Below are positions 25,706 to 35,500 of a stretch of 48,550 nucleotides of DNA, one piece after another. How positions within the stretch are numbered: position 1 is the first letter of the stretch; every line of letters starts with the position of its first letter. The notes under the pieces were generated by a model, which did no database searches, was not told the origin of the DNA, and was given only the letters and a program-made list of their open reading frames with translations. The translations under genes were made by a program, and so were the position numbers. The stretch comes from Bryobacterales bacterium (GTDB taxonomy: Bacteria; Acidobacteriota; Terriglobia; Bryobacterales; Bryobacteraceae): NCBI GenBank assembly GCA_003135055.1, contig PLDF01000110.1, positions 1 to 48,550 of the forward strand, written 5' to 3'.

Positions 25706-27055
25706 TCATGGCAACATCGCCGGAGCCAGGGTCAGGAGGAAGTTCGACCGCTTGGCTACATCTTCCGCCTGAGGCGTTTGCTCCTGCATCGATGGGCCGT
25801 CATAACGCCGGTAGCCTCGCGCCTTGCCGGCTCCATCGGCCTCGACGAACTCTACGGACTGCGGAGTATCCGGGATGCGGCCGCCGAACCAATGCGGATC
25901 TTCGCGCTGAGTCCAAGTGATCAGAGCAAGTACGCTCCCGACGGGATACAGAGGCGCGTTGCCCGGGTTGCTGCCGCGCACTCTCGCGGCCTGAGCCGCA
26001 TCGTTGCCGAAAAGCGCGGACATGGTATGGGCCTTGGGATCGACAAACATGGTGAGCACCTCCCAGTCGAGTGGCTGATAGGGTATTCCCGGCGGGAGCA
26101 CGGCAGCTCGACTGTTCGCAACTTCGTCGCGCTTCAATTTCGCTAATGTGATGGGAAGTGTGTAGACGAAGTCATTCGGGCTCATGGGCTCATGGCACCC
26201 CGTGCATTCCGCGACGAATTGGGCGTCCGAGCCGTAGGGCTTCAGTTCGTTTCCGCGCCAACGGCCAAAGCCCCAGCCTTCCGTCTTCCGGTACAGTTCA
26301 GCGTTCTTGAGCATGAACTCCACCTGCACGAACTTGCCGGGGTAGACGACGCCGTCGTCGCCCACGGCCTGCTGCCACGCGATCTTGGCGAAGCGTGTTC
26401 CGTCCGGCCACGGCGAAACGTTGCCGGATTCCGCAGCCTTCACGGCGATCGGATTGCCAAGGATCGCGCGGAAGGTGTTGTTGTCGCCACGATCGGTAAA
26501 GCTGATCGCCTTCCACGTTTCGAAATCGGCCTGAAACGGCACTCCGTTGAACTCCGCCGGCACAGCATTTAGATTCGTGCTCGCCGCCGGGGCAGCCACA
26601 TCGCCACCTGGTGCGACGGGGCCGCCAACTTTGCTCCACGGCGCAAGGTAACTTTTAAGCACGGCGAGTTCCTGCGGCGTCGCCTTCGCATCCGGGTGCA
26701 GTGCCACGAATTGCCGCAGGGGCATCGAGCCGAATTGAATCATGTTGACCGCCTCGAAGAGCGCGGCTTCCTGCGCGGCCACAGGCCTTGATCCCAGGGT
26801 GGAAAAATTGAGACGCTCCCGGGCCTTCAGAATGTCGTGCCGCACCAGCCAGTAGCCGGGTACGACTTGGTCGAACCACGCGAGGCGGCGCTCGTTTGAA
26901 TGGCAGCTATAGCAATCCTTCTCTAAGATTCGCCGCACGGCCGGGGGAGCTTGCAGTTCCGTGCCGGTGGGGCCGGAGGGAATGCCCGGATGCACTAGCT
27001 GCAGGACTGCGAGAACGGCGAGTCCGGCGACAGATAGCTTAATAAGTGTCCTCAT
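25706..27055 (-). CDS. Haem-binding domain + double cytochrome P460 fusion
   Basis: A 449-residue exported protein. After a leader peptide (LSVAGLAVLAVLQLVHPG) comes a haem-binding domain of the Haem_bd type with CYSCH (residues about 48-52, SNERRLAWFDQVVPGYWLV) up to about 145. A P460-type domain follows (GVPFQADFETWKAISFTDR..., FVQVEFMLKN) and ends with a second haem site CTGCH (about 288-292). A further P460-like segment (PLDWEVLTMFVDPKAHTMSALFGN) closes it. P460 cytochromes act on hydroxylamine/NO or as c'-beta cytochromes; the fusion suggests electron transfer plus gas or small-nitrogen chemistry. It has a good ribosome site (AGGAGCTTGAG) that overlaps the stop of the preceding gene. Confidence 0.86.
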   Translation of the reverse strand: MRTLIKLSVAGLAVLAVLQLVHPGIPSGPTGTELQAPPAVRRILEKDCYSCHSNERRLAWFDQVVPGYWLVRHDILKARERLNFSTLGSRPVAAQEAALFEAVNMIQFGSMPLRQFVALHPDAKATPQELAVLKSYLAPWSKVGGPVAPGGDVAAPAASTNLNAVPAEFNGVPFQADFETWKAISFTDRGDNNTFRAILGNPIAVKAAESGNVSPWPDGTRFAKIAWQQAVGDDGVVYPGKFVQVEFMLKNAELYRKTEGWGFGRWRGNELKPYGSDAQFVAECTGCHEPMSPNDFVYTLPITLAKLKRDEVANSRAAVLPPGIPYQPLDWEVLTMFVDPKAHTMSALFGNDAAQAARVRGSNPGNAPLYPVGSVLALITWTQREDPHWFGGRIPDTPQSVEFVEADGAGKARGYRRYDGPSMQEQTPQAEDVAKRSNFLLTLAPAMLP

Positions 27056-27064
27056 CTCAAGCTC

Positions 27065-27859
27065 CTATTGCCCCCGATTCAGGACGTCCAAAAAAGTCGG
27101 CAGAGATACGAGATCGCGATGGGTTCCGTCGGCGGTTATGCCGAGTTGTTCGGCAGGCCTCGCCTCTCTGTTTACCCAATAGGTCGTATAGCCGAAGGCC
27201 TTTGCGCCTGCGGCGTCCCAGCCGCCGAATGCCACGAACAATATCTCATGCTTTTCCAGATGGAAGGCCTCAGTTCCCATCGCGTAGGCGGCCGGATCGG
27301 GCTTGAAGGCCTTCACGCTGTCGGTGCTCAGTTCGAACTCAAACATCCCTTGCAAACCAGAAGCCGTCACGCAGGATCGCATCATCGTGGGCGTGAGATT
27401 CGCCAGAAGTGCCAGGCGGAGGCCCCGCTTCCGAAGCGCCTCGAGCGCCGCTACGACATCGTTCCACGGCTTCATCCGCAGGTACGCCGACATCAGCTGA
27501 CTGCTTTTCTCGGAAGTAAGATCCAGCTTGCTCTGTTGCGCCGCGTAATTTAAGGCGTCCTGCGTTACCTTCCAGAAATCTGTATACAAGCGCATGGAGT
27601 TGCGCAGCCAGGTGTACTCAAACTGGCGCGTTCGCCACTGGTTGCTCAATTCCTCCCCACGGCCTGGGAACAGTTCCTCTGCCAAACGAAATACCGGGCG
27701 AAGATCGAAGATCGCGAATGCGTCAAAAGCCACGGCCTTGATCGTCGGGGCCGTAGCCGGACTGCCGTGAGCAGCCGCTCCAGCGAAGGCAGATGTCGCA
27801 GCGCCGAGGAACTGTCGCCGGTTCGCTGCCGCTCGTCCCGTGGAAACTTGAGCCCTCAT
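27065..27859 (-). CDS. Tat-signal haloacid dehalogenase-like (HAD type II) protein
   Basis: A 264-residue HAD-superfamily protein of the L-2-haloacid dehalogenase-like branch. The N-terminus carries a twin-arginine signal (ANRRQFLGAATSAFAGAAAHG), unusual for this family, so the enzyme is probably exported folded. The nucleophile Asp lies in AVAFDAFAIFD; RTRQFEYTWLR, KAFKPDPAAY and GWDAAGAKAFGY supply the expected Arg, Lys and Asp. The Ser of the usual LSN motif is Ala here (LLANLTP), and the threonine after the nucleophile is missing, so classic dehalogenase activity is uncertain. The start at ATG 27859 leaves 10 bp to the flavoprotein stop; an earlier TTG (27889) would overlap it. Confidence 0.87.
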   Translation of the reverse strand: MRAQVSTGRAAANRRQFLGAATSAFAGAAAHGSPATAPTIKAVAFDAFAIFDLRPVFRLAEELFPGRGEELSNQWRTRQFEYTWLRNSMRLYTDFWKVTQDALNYAAQQSKLDLTSEKSSQLMSAYLRMKPWNDVVAALEALRKRGLRLALLANLTPTMMRSCVTASGLQGMFEFELSTDSVKAFKPDPAAYAMGTEAFHLEKHEILFVAFGGWDAAGAKAFGYTTYWVNREARPAEQLGITADGTHRDLVSLPTFLDVLNRGQ

Positions 27860-27869
27860 CTCACACGCC

Positions 27870-29288
27870 TTAATCGGTTCCAACCGCAACCGGCGTTGAT
27901 GAGAACAACACGACCAATCCTTCCATGAGGGTTGGATGAGTTAGGATCGCATCGCGCAGGGCGGTGTAAGGCAGAGCCCCGATCATCGCGATCTGCACCG
28001 CCGACATGATCTCTCCTCCGTCAACGCCGAAGACGGTGACACCGAGGATGCGATCGTCCTGACCTACCAATGCCTTCATGAAGCCGCGTGTCTCGGAAAG
28101 CGTGCGCGTCCGCAACACGGAAGCCATCGGGATCTTGAAGAGGCGGTACGGGATCCCCTTCACCTTCGCTTCACTCTCACTCAATCCCACGTGCGCCAGT
28201 TCGGGATCCGTGAACATAGAGTATGGAACCTGCCGGCCCGTAGTGACACGATTTCCTCCCTTGAGGTTCTCTCTCAAGATCCGAAAATCGTCGAAGGCGA
28301 TGTGCGTGAACTGCGGACTACCGGCTACTTCGCCGTTGGCCCATACGCCATCCGCCGACGTCTGCAGCCCCGCGTTCACTTTGACGTAGCCATGCTCCGT
28401 CACCTCGACGCCGGCATGATCGAGCCCGAGTCCCTCCGTGTTGGGAGTTCGTCCCAAGGCAGCAAGCAGGTGGCTCCCTTGCAGCGTCCGCACTTCTCCG
28501 TTCTGACGGTAGGTGACATTCACGACGTCACCCGAGGTGCCCGCCACGTTGTCTATCGCGGCGTTCAAGATGACCTCAATGCCTTCCTCAAGGAAAAGAG
28601 TTTCCAGGGCCGCCGAAGCGTCCGGATCCTCGCGTTGGAGTAGCATCGGACTTCGGTCCACAATCGAAACCTTGCAACCAAATCGGCGCATGGCTTGTGC
28701 AAACTCGATGCCAACATACCCACCTCCCAAGATCAGAAGATGATCCGGGAGTTCGTCCAGTTCCAACGCCTCGATGTGGGTGAGCGGTTTCGCCGTTTCG
28801 AGGCCCGGGATTGCCCCGAGGGTCGCTCGCGTCCCGGTTCCAATGACTACGTTACGACCGCGGAGCAAGCGGATGCCTCCGCTCTGCAGCTCGACCTGGA
28901 TGGTCCTCGGTCCCACAAAATGTCCATGGCCAAGAACCAAGTCCACACCGCTGCTCTCAAAGTTGCGGACATGAATCTCTACCAGACTCTTCACCATCGT
29001 CCGCTTGCGGTCCGTCACCTTGGCCATGTTGACGGTATAGCCAGAGGTCGTGATGCCGAACTCCTCCGCTCGGGCGAAGTACGACGCCACCTTCGCGCTG
29101 TGAATAATGTTCTTGCTGGGGAGGCAAGCGACGTTCGGACAGGAGCCTCCGATCCAGCGCTGCTCGACGACGGCGACGCGCTGCCCTTCCTTCGCCAATG
29201 TCCAGGCGAGATACTTGGATCCTTCTCCACTGCCCAGAACGACGAGATCGTACTCCTCTACAGGGCTATCCACGGAATCTTTTGTCAT
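27870..29288 (-). CDS. Flavin-dependent disulfide reductase (dihydrolipoamide dehydrogenase/mercuric reductase-like)
   Basis: A 472-residue pyridine-nucleotide disulfide oxidoreductase. FAD-binding VLGSGEGSKYLAW, redox disulfide GGSCPNVACLPSK (Cys-x4-Cys, with Pro and Ala where Leu/Val and Gly are usual), NAD-binding ILGGGYVGIEFAQ, second FAD motif DGVWANGEVAG and the C-terminal active-site base segment HPTLMEG are all present. No N-terminal heavy-metal domain or C-terminal Cys pair is visible, so mercuric reductase itself is unlikely. The protein probably reduces a disulfide or quinone substrate for the operon's enzymes. ATG 29288 is better spaced from AGGAGA than the GTG at 29294. Confidence 0.9.
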   Translation of the reverse strand: MTKDSVDSPVEEYDLVVLGSGEGSKYLAWTLAKEGQRVAVVEQRWIGGSCPNVACLPSKNIIHSAKVASYFARAEEFGITTSGYTVNMAKVTDRKRTMVKSLVEIHVRNFESSGVDLVLGHGHFVGPRTIQVELQSGGIRLLRGRNVVIGTGTRATLGAIPGLETAKPLTHIEALELDELPDHLLILGGGYVGIEFAQAMRRFGCKVSIVDRSPMLLQREDPDASAALETLFLEEGIEVILNAAIDNVAGTSGDVVNVTYRQNGEVRTLQGSHLLAALGRTPNTEGLGLDHAGVEVTEHGYVKVNAGLQTSADGVWANGEVAGSPQFTHIAFDDFRILRENLKGGNRVTTGRQVPYSMFTDPELAHVGLSESEAKVKGIPYRLFKIPMASVLRTRTLSETRGFMKALVGQDDRILGVTVFGVDGGEIMSAVQIAMIGALPYTALRDAILTHPTLMEGLVVLFSSTPVAVGTD

Positions 29289-29309
29289 TTTCACTGCTCT
29301 CCTGGTTCA

Positions 29310-29921
29310 CTACCACTCACTCTTCGTCTTCGCCAGGTCCATGTAGACTCTGGCCCAAAGCGCCATCTGCAGTTGGAGCGACCGACACCACGCACGATGC
29401 ATAGCGGCGACCTCGGCCGCAGGATTCCCGCGGCTTGCCAAGTACGGCTGGATGGTATCGTTCAGCACGGCGACAAATGCGGCGATATCGCGGAACGGGA
29501 CATAAGGGGTTGACTGGACGCCGTCGACCCGGTTCTTCTTCAGGCTCGTATGCCGCAACGCGATTTCTTGCTGATAGTTCAGCCAATCCTGATCGTAAGG
29601 ACGCAGGCAGGTGTCGAGAATCCACTGTTCGAAGCGCAGATTGCTTTGCGCAAGATATTTCGGAATGGGATCGCCTTCGAGAGTCCGCGAGTGTTGCGCG
29701 AGATTTGGGATGCTGGCAATGATGCCGCTGCGCCAGTGCGCGACGATCTGGTTTGTCTGACCTTCGAGCACCTCGCCTGCCTTGCGGAGATATCGCTCGT
29801 CATCGGCCGTGAAACCCACAGATATTTTCAGTTGTTCCAACTCCTCTAGCGAGACAGGTGACGTCGCCACGGCTGCCTCGCCATAGGTATAGGCCGGCAT
29901 TTCTCCTGGAACTTTGATCAT
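29310..29921 (-). CDS. Protoglobin-family haem protein
   Basis: A single-domain globin of 203 residues similar to protoglobins and globin-coupled sensor domains: ISVGFTADDERYLRKAGEVL, IVAHWRSGIIASIPNLAQ and the helix EIALRHTSLKKN, whose histidine is the likely proximal haem ligand. There is no attached output domain. Protoglobins bind O2, CO and NO. In an operon with a P460 cytochrome and redox enzymes it may be a gas sensor, scavenger or NO dioxygenase-like partner. It has a GAGGAAG ribosome site, 25 bp after the GMC oxidoreductase and 21 bp before the flavoprotein. Confidence 0.85.
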   Translation of the reverse strand: MIKVPGEMPAYTYGEAAVATSPVSLEELEQLKISVGFTADDERYLRKAGEVLEGQTNQIVAHWRSGIIASIPNLAQHSRTLEGDPIPKYLAQSNLRFEQWILDTCLRPYDQDWLNYQQEIALRHTSLKKNRVDGVQSTPYVPFRDIAAFVAVLNDTIQPYLASRGNPAAEVAAMHRAWCRSLQLQMALWARVYMDLAKTKSEW

Positions 29922-29946
29922 CGAGATTCTTCCTCACAACTTGTCG

Positions 29947-31506
29947 TCATTTTGCACTGTGCTCTTTCAGCAAAAGCTCAGCGGCGCGCTCCCCGATAAT
30001 GACGCAAGGAGCCATCGTATTGCCAGTCGTTACGCGTGGAAGAATAGACGCGTCCGCTATGCGGAGACCTTCCACGCCATAGACCTTGAGTTCGCTATCG
30101 ACGACAGACATGGAATCTCGCCCCATCTTCGCCGTGCCCGATTGATGCCAGAACGTCACCAGGCCGTTGCGAATATAGTCTTGGAGCGCGGGGCCGCTGA
30201 GATTAGCTGGCGCGTGCTCGCGTTTCGCGTAGGGACGAAGTGCAGCCCCATTGCCGATTTCACGTGCGCGCTCGACACCGAGTTTCAGATCTTCCAGATC
30301 CTTCGGATCCGATAGGTAGTTGGCTTGGACTTGCAACGGATCGGACCCTTTCGGCCCTGTCAGATGAATTGAGCCGCGACTCGCCGGCCGCATTCCCATG
30401 AAGAGCGTCCAAGCGGCCTGCGGGGGCGGATACTTCGCTGCGTTCCCAGGCGTGAGAAACGGAATGCCGATTGCGTAGGTGTAAAAGTTAGGCGCATCCA
30501 GTGCCGGGTCTGTTTTCCAAAACGCTACGGCGGAACTTCTGGCTGTGTGGGGCAGGGGTGCGTCGGTCGCCTCCCAGACAAGAGCCAGTGCTACGTGATC
30601 ATGCATGTTGCGTCCGACGCCGGGCAGGTGTTGGCGCACGGGAATGCCAAATTTCGCGAGTTCCTCCTCGTCGCCGATGCCGGACTGCATCAACAACTTC
30701 GGTGTTTGAATGGCGCCTTGAGAGAGCACGACCTCGAACCTCGCTTTGGCGTGGCGGAGTTGGCCTTGGTGCTCGAACTCGACGCCCGTTGCGCGCTTGC
30801 CTTCAAAGAGAATATTTGTTGTCAGCGCGCCCGTCAGGACGGTGAGATTCGGCTGCTTCAGCCGCGGGTAAATGTAGGAGCGGTAGGCAGACTGCCGTTT
30901 TCCATCGTGAATAATGTTGTCGACAACGGCGCATCCTCCGCACGACCGCATCATCTGACCACCGGAGTTTGCGAATCGCTTCAGTCCAGACGATTCCGCG
31001 GCATCGAGCATCGACAGAGAGAACAAATCCGGCTGATCCGGTTGCACGTGCATCGGACCACCCACGCCGTAGAAATCCGGATCAGGAACGCCGGTCCAAT
31101 CTTCTACTCGACGCCGGTAAAGTTCGAGGATGGCGCCGTATCGCCAATTGGGATCGGCGGTTTCAGCGGCGTACAGGTCCCAATCCGCCTGGTGTCCTCT
31201 GGACCAAGTCCCGACATTGATGCTGGAGCCGCCGCCCAAAACCTTGCCCATCGAGTACAGGATGGAGCGCCCGTTCAGATTCGGGCTTGGTTCCGTGATG
31301 AAGCCCCAGTCGAGCGCACCGCCAAGATTTATGGGCCAGCGGTCGGTATCTAACACCAGTTCCGTCTCGTCGCTCCCGCCCGCCTCAATGAGCAGCACGC
31401 TGATGTTTGGATTTGCGGCGAGTCTGCCCGCAACGACGGAGCCGGAACTTCCGCTGCCGCAGACGATGAAATCGAATTGCTTGCTTACCTCGGACGAATT
31501 TTGCAT
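29947..31506 (-). CDS. GMC-family FAD oxidoreductase (choline dehydrogenase-like)
   Basis: A 519-residue glucose-methanol-choline oxidoreductase, first gene of the island operon. FAD-binding CGSGSSGSVVAGRL with the EAGG end of the fold, the GMC signature GKVLGGGSSINVGTWSRG, the second signature region VVLSQGAIQTPKLLMQSG, catalytic His in FWHQSGTAKMG and the C-terminal TGNTMAP (Asn position of the catalytic pair) are all present. No signal peptide. Such enzymes oxidise primary alcohols to aldehydes; with the neighbouring dehalogenase-like enzymes it could oxidise a haloalcohol or diol. Ribosome site AAGGAGCGGAG. It is transcribed away from the two-component regulator, sharing the divergent control region. 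Confidence 0.92.
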   Translation of the reverse strand: MQNSSEVSKQFDFIVCGSGSSGSVVAGRLAANPNISVLLIEAGGSDETELVLDTDRWPINLGGALDWGFITEPSPNLNGRSILYSMGKVLGGGSSINVGTWSRGHQADWDLYAAETADPNWRYGAILELYRRRVEDWTGVPDPDFYGVGGPMHVQPDQPDLFSLSMLDAAESSGLKRFANSGGQMMRSCGGCAVVDNIIHDGKRQSAYRSYIYPRLKQPNLTVLTGALTTNILFEGKRATGVEFEHQGQLRHAKARFEVVLSQGAIQTPKLLMQSGIGDEEELAKFGIPVRQHLPGVGRNMHDHVALALVWEATDAPLPHTARSSAVAFWKTDPALDAPNFYTYAIGIPFLTPGNAAKYPPPQAAWTLFMGMRPASRGSIHLTGPKGSDPLQVQANYLSDPKDLEDLKLGVERAREIGNGAALRPYAKREHAPANLSGPALQDYIRNGLVTFWHQSGTAKMGRDSMSVVDSELKVYGVEGLRIADASILPRVTTGNTMAPCVIIGERAAELLLKEHSAK

Positions 31507-31666
31507 CTCCGCTCCTTAAGCACTCTCAGCGACAGATAGTTCTACGGCGGCGCTTTTGGGGGTTCGAGATGGAATTCACATGGAACCTCGCCGGTCACGT
31601 TCCTTATTCAATTTACGGCTTGGGCCCCAGACGCGCCCCACTGTATTCAACGGAAGTTGGACTGTA

Positions 31667-31694
31667 TTTTTCTTCAGGTATTTTTTCTTCAGGT
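31667..31694. repeat. Direct repeat TTTTTCTTCAGGT x2, candidate operator
   Basis: Two perfect 13-bp copies (31667-31679 and 31682-31694) with a 15-bp period lie directly upstream of a TTGACA box in the divergent region between the GMC operon and the response regulator gene. They could be the binding site of that regulator. Confidence 0.5.
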
Positions 31695-31720
31695 TGACAA
31701 TCGGCGGCGCATCGTATAGG
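31694..31720 (+). promoter_or_regulatory. Putative sigma-70 promoter of the two-component genes
   Basis: TTGACA (31694-31699) and TATAGG (31715-31720) are separated by 15 bp, shorter than ideal. The -35 touches the second 13-bp repeat, suggesting regulated use. Confidence 0.4.
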
Positions 31721-31807
31721 GTTGAGTGGATGCGAGAGAGATTCCCATTTCTCGTCGCTGTAAAGCCCCCCCTGTTTGACGGCCTAGCAGCTGGAGGCCC
31801 CCTTCTG

Positions 31808-32437
31808 TTGGACCTGCCGAAGCCAATTCGTATTTTGAGCGTGGAAGACCATCCGGTGTTTCGCGAAGGCCTCAGTACGATCATCGCTTCACAGGCCGAC
31901 ATGCTTCTGGTCGCACAGGCCACAAATGGAAAAGAAGCGCTCGCGATGTTTCGCCAGCACCGTCCGGATCTGACACTGATGGATCTCCGCTTGCCTGGCC
32001 TGGACGGAACGGCAACCCTGCTTGAGATCAGGAAGGAATTTCCGGAAGCGCGTGTGATCATGCTCACCACATCGGATTCCGACGGTGAAATCCAACGCGC
32101 CATGCGGTCTGGAGCAGCGGCATACATACTGAAAAGCATGCCGAAGGAGGAGATTCTGGGGGTGATGCGGTCCGTACACCAACGCGGCCGCTTCATGCCC
32201 GTTCAAGTTGCCGCACTGATTGCCGAGCACCTGGGCGATGAGCAGTTGACCGCACGCGAACTGGATGTTCTGCAATTAATGCGCGACGGCCATCGAAATA
32301 AGCAAATTGCCGATCAGTTGTGTATCGCGGAGACAACAGTCAACTTCCATATTAAGAACCTGGTAGACAAACTGCGGGCCAACGACCGTACGCATGCCGT
32401 GGCCATTGCCATCCGGCGCGGGTTGCTTCAGGTCTGA
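31808..32437 (+). CDS. NarL/LuxR-family response regulator of the island
   Basis: A DNA-binding response regulator of about 209 residues: receiver with RILSVEDHPVFREG, phosphoacceptor D in LTLMDLRLPGLDG, T in MLTTSDSDGE, K in YILKSMP, and a LuxR-type HTH (LTARELDVLQLMRDGHRNKQ, CIAETTVNFHIKNL). The start is uncertain. TTG 31808 follows GGAGG at good distance and gives a normal receiver beginning; ATG 31730 is in frame but lies only about ten bases after the putative -10 box. It precedes the propeller kinase by 91 bp and is divergent from the seven-gene redox operon, which it probably controls. Confidence 0.9.
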   Translation: MDLPKPIRILSVEDHPVFREGLSTIIASQADMLLVAQATNGKEALAMFRQHRPDLTLMDLRLPGLDGTATLLEIRKEFPEARVIMLTTSDSDGEIQRAMRSGAAAYILKSMPKEEILGVMRSVHQRGRFMPVQVAALIAEHLGDEQLTARELDVLQLMRDGHRNKQIADQLCIAETTVNFHIKNLVDKLRANDRTHAVAIAIRRGLLQV

Positions 32438-32528
32438 TGCTGCTACTTTAACCTGCAGAAAACTTCAGGACGGCAACAGTACTTTCCGATCTGCCGCAAT
32501 CAACATGAAAACTATAAGATAAGGTGGC

Positions 32529-35500
32529 TTGGCTCAGCGGAACGTGAAAAGTCGACGATCATTCTCGTTGTGCGCTCTGCTGCTCTTCCTCGCGGCGTAC
32601 CCGCTTTGGGCGGTCGATCCGAACAGGCGTATTTCCCAATATTCACACACGGCGTGGAGAATGCAGGACGGGGTCTTCCGGGGCGCGCCGAACGCGATCG
32701 CACAAACTAGCGACGGTTACATATGGATTGGGACAGAGTCGGAACTGCTGCGGTTCGATGGCGTCCGATTTATGCGTTGGGCATCGCCCGATGGAACGAA
32801 ATTGCCATCCCCTGAAATCGACTCTCTCCTTGGGGCGCGAGATGGCAGCCTCTGGATCGGGACACGTGCTGGCCTTAGCCATTGGGTAAATGGGCGTATC
32901 GTCAATTATTCAAACCCAAAGGCCGTCATCCCGGCTATTGTCGAGGATCATGACGGAACGGTGTGGTTCATACATATCCCAAGTCTTGATCACCCTGGAT
33001 CTCTCTGCCGTGTGACAGGTGCCAGCGTCCGATGTTATGGGAAGGCAGACGGAATTCCCATTTTTGCCAGCGGCAATTCCTTAGACATCGATTCGCTGGG
33101 CAATTTGTGGATAGGCCTTGATACTGCCCTTGTGCGCTGGAAATCGGGTACTTCCGATGTGTATCGCCCGAGCGGACTGAAATCCAACGAAGGCACGCAG
33201 GGCGTGACCGGTTTCGCCTCCGACGCCGATGGTTCCTTGTGGGCCGGCATGGCTCTATCTGGTTCAGCCCTGGGGTTGCAACACTTCGTTCAGAGCGCAT
33301 GGAAGCCATTTATCGCATCCGGGTTGGATGGGCGGACCGTTGACGTTAGTGCTTTGTTTATGGACAGCCACAACGCTCTTTGGATCGGGACAAGCAAGCA
33401 AGGACTGTATCGAATCTTTGCGAGCAGAGTGGATCATTTTCAGGTTTCCGACGGCTTATCCGGCAACTCAGTGCAGCGTCTCTTCGAGGACCGCGAAGGA
33501 AATATCTGGGCGGCCACCTCGCGTGGCATGGACAAGTTCAGTGATCTTCAGGTTGCGACCTATTCGAGAAGCGAAGGACTTGGCACCGATGAGGTAGATT
33601 CGGTTCTCGCCGCTCGCGATGGCACGGTTTGGATTGGAGGAGCAGGCGCTTTGGACGCGCTGCGTGACGGCAAAGTATCTTCCATTCAGGCTGGAAAAGG
33701 TCTCCCTGGGAATCAAGTGACTTCTCTGCTTGAAGATCATGCAGGTCGATTGTGGGTCGGCATCGACAATGCCTTGACGATTTACCAGGACGGTAAGTTT
33801 CACCACGTCGACAAGCCAGACAAAAGTCCCTTCGGACTCATTGTAGATATGGCCGAAGACGTTGATAATAACATCTGGCTCGAAACAGGCGACCCTTCTC
33901 GTACGCTCATTCGCATTCATGATGAGAAAGTCCAGGAACAATTCCCAGCGCAGCAGATACCCTCGGCCCGGCAGGTTGCCGCCGATCCAGCAGGCGGTAT
34001 TTGGCTCGGCACCAGGAATGGCGATCTGATTCATTATCAAAACGGCCATACGGAGCTGATTGCATTCCAGCACGATCCGGATTCCAAGGTAGAGCATCTG
34101 CTGGTAAATGCCGATGGCTCGGTACTGGGCGCGACGTCGTTTGGACTTATTAGATGGCGGCAGGGGAAGAAGCAAATACTCACAGTCCGCAACGGGCTTC
34201 CCTGCAACGGCATCTTCGCGATGATTACCGACCACGCCGGCGCTCTCTGGCTCTCCACGCAATGCGGACTTGTTGAGATGGCAGGCACGGAGTTACAAAA
34301 GTGGTGGCAGCAGCCGGAGAGCGTGCTGACGGTGAGGGTTTTCGACGAGTTCGACGGAGTTCAACTTGGTTGGGCGCCTTTCCAGAAGGTCGCAAAAACT
34401 CCCGACGGCCGTCTATGGTTCGTCAGCGATTACGTCCTGCAAATGATCGACCCGCATCATCTTTACCAGAACGCTTTGCCGCCGCCCGTCCATGTAGAAG
34501 GAGTAATTGCAGATCATAAGAGCTTCTCAACGCTACAGCGTCTCCGGCTTCCGCCACTCACACGCGATCTGGAGATCGACTACACGGCTCTGAGTTTCCC
34601 GGTTCCTCAGAGAGTTCGTTTCCGCTACAAACTGGAAGGGCATGACGTCGATTGGCAAGATCCGGGGACAAGGCGTCAGGCTTTCTACAATGATCTTGGT
34701 CCCGGCACGTTTACCTTTCACGTACTCGCATGTAATAACGATGGTATCTGGAACCAAACCGGTGCGAGTCTAACATTTAACGTCGAACGAGCCTGGTTCC
34801 AGACTTTATGGTTTCGCGTTCTCTGGATGACCACTGTCTGTCTGCTGATCGTGGCCCTCTATCGTGTTCGCGTACACTACATCGCCAAAGCGATCAGTGC
34901 GCGCTTCGATGAGCGGCTTGATGAGCGCACCCGCATGGCTCTTGAGCTTCATGACACCTTTCTACAAACAGTGCAGGGTAGCAAGATGGTTGCCGACGAT
35001 GCGCTAGACCCGGCCGCGGATCAAGAGCGCATGCGTCGCGCGCTGGAGAGGCTGTCAGTCTGGTTGGAGCGAGCAGTGATGGAAGGACGGGCTGCTCTGC
35101 ATGCACTTCGAGTGTCGACGACAGAACGAAACCATCTGACGGAATTCCTGGACCGATCTGCGAAGGAACACTGCCAGCCGACCGAGATATCCGTTGCACT
35201 GACGGTGATCGGTGATGCGAGAGACCTTCATCCGATTGTGCGCGACGAGATCACCCGCATCGCCGAAGAAGCGATAAGGAATACGAGTCTGCATTCCAAC
35301 GCAAGCCAGTTGAGCATTGAGCTTCGTTACGCACGAGACCTCAGCCTAAGTCTCAAAGACAACGGCGTCGGCATAGACCCTGAGATCGTCGAAGCGGGCA
35401 AAGCGGGGCATTTCGGCATACAGGGAATGAAAGAGCGCAGTGCGCGTATCCGTGCAAGGATCACAATCAAGAGCACTCTAAATGCCGGCACGGAAGTAAC

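Noticed and set aside
27870..29288. Mercuric reductase
   Set aside because: The disulfide reductase fold and redox Cys pair are present, but there is no metal-binding N-terminal domain or C-terminal Cys pair and no mer genes nearby.
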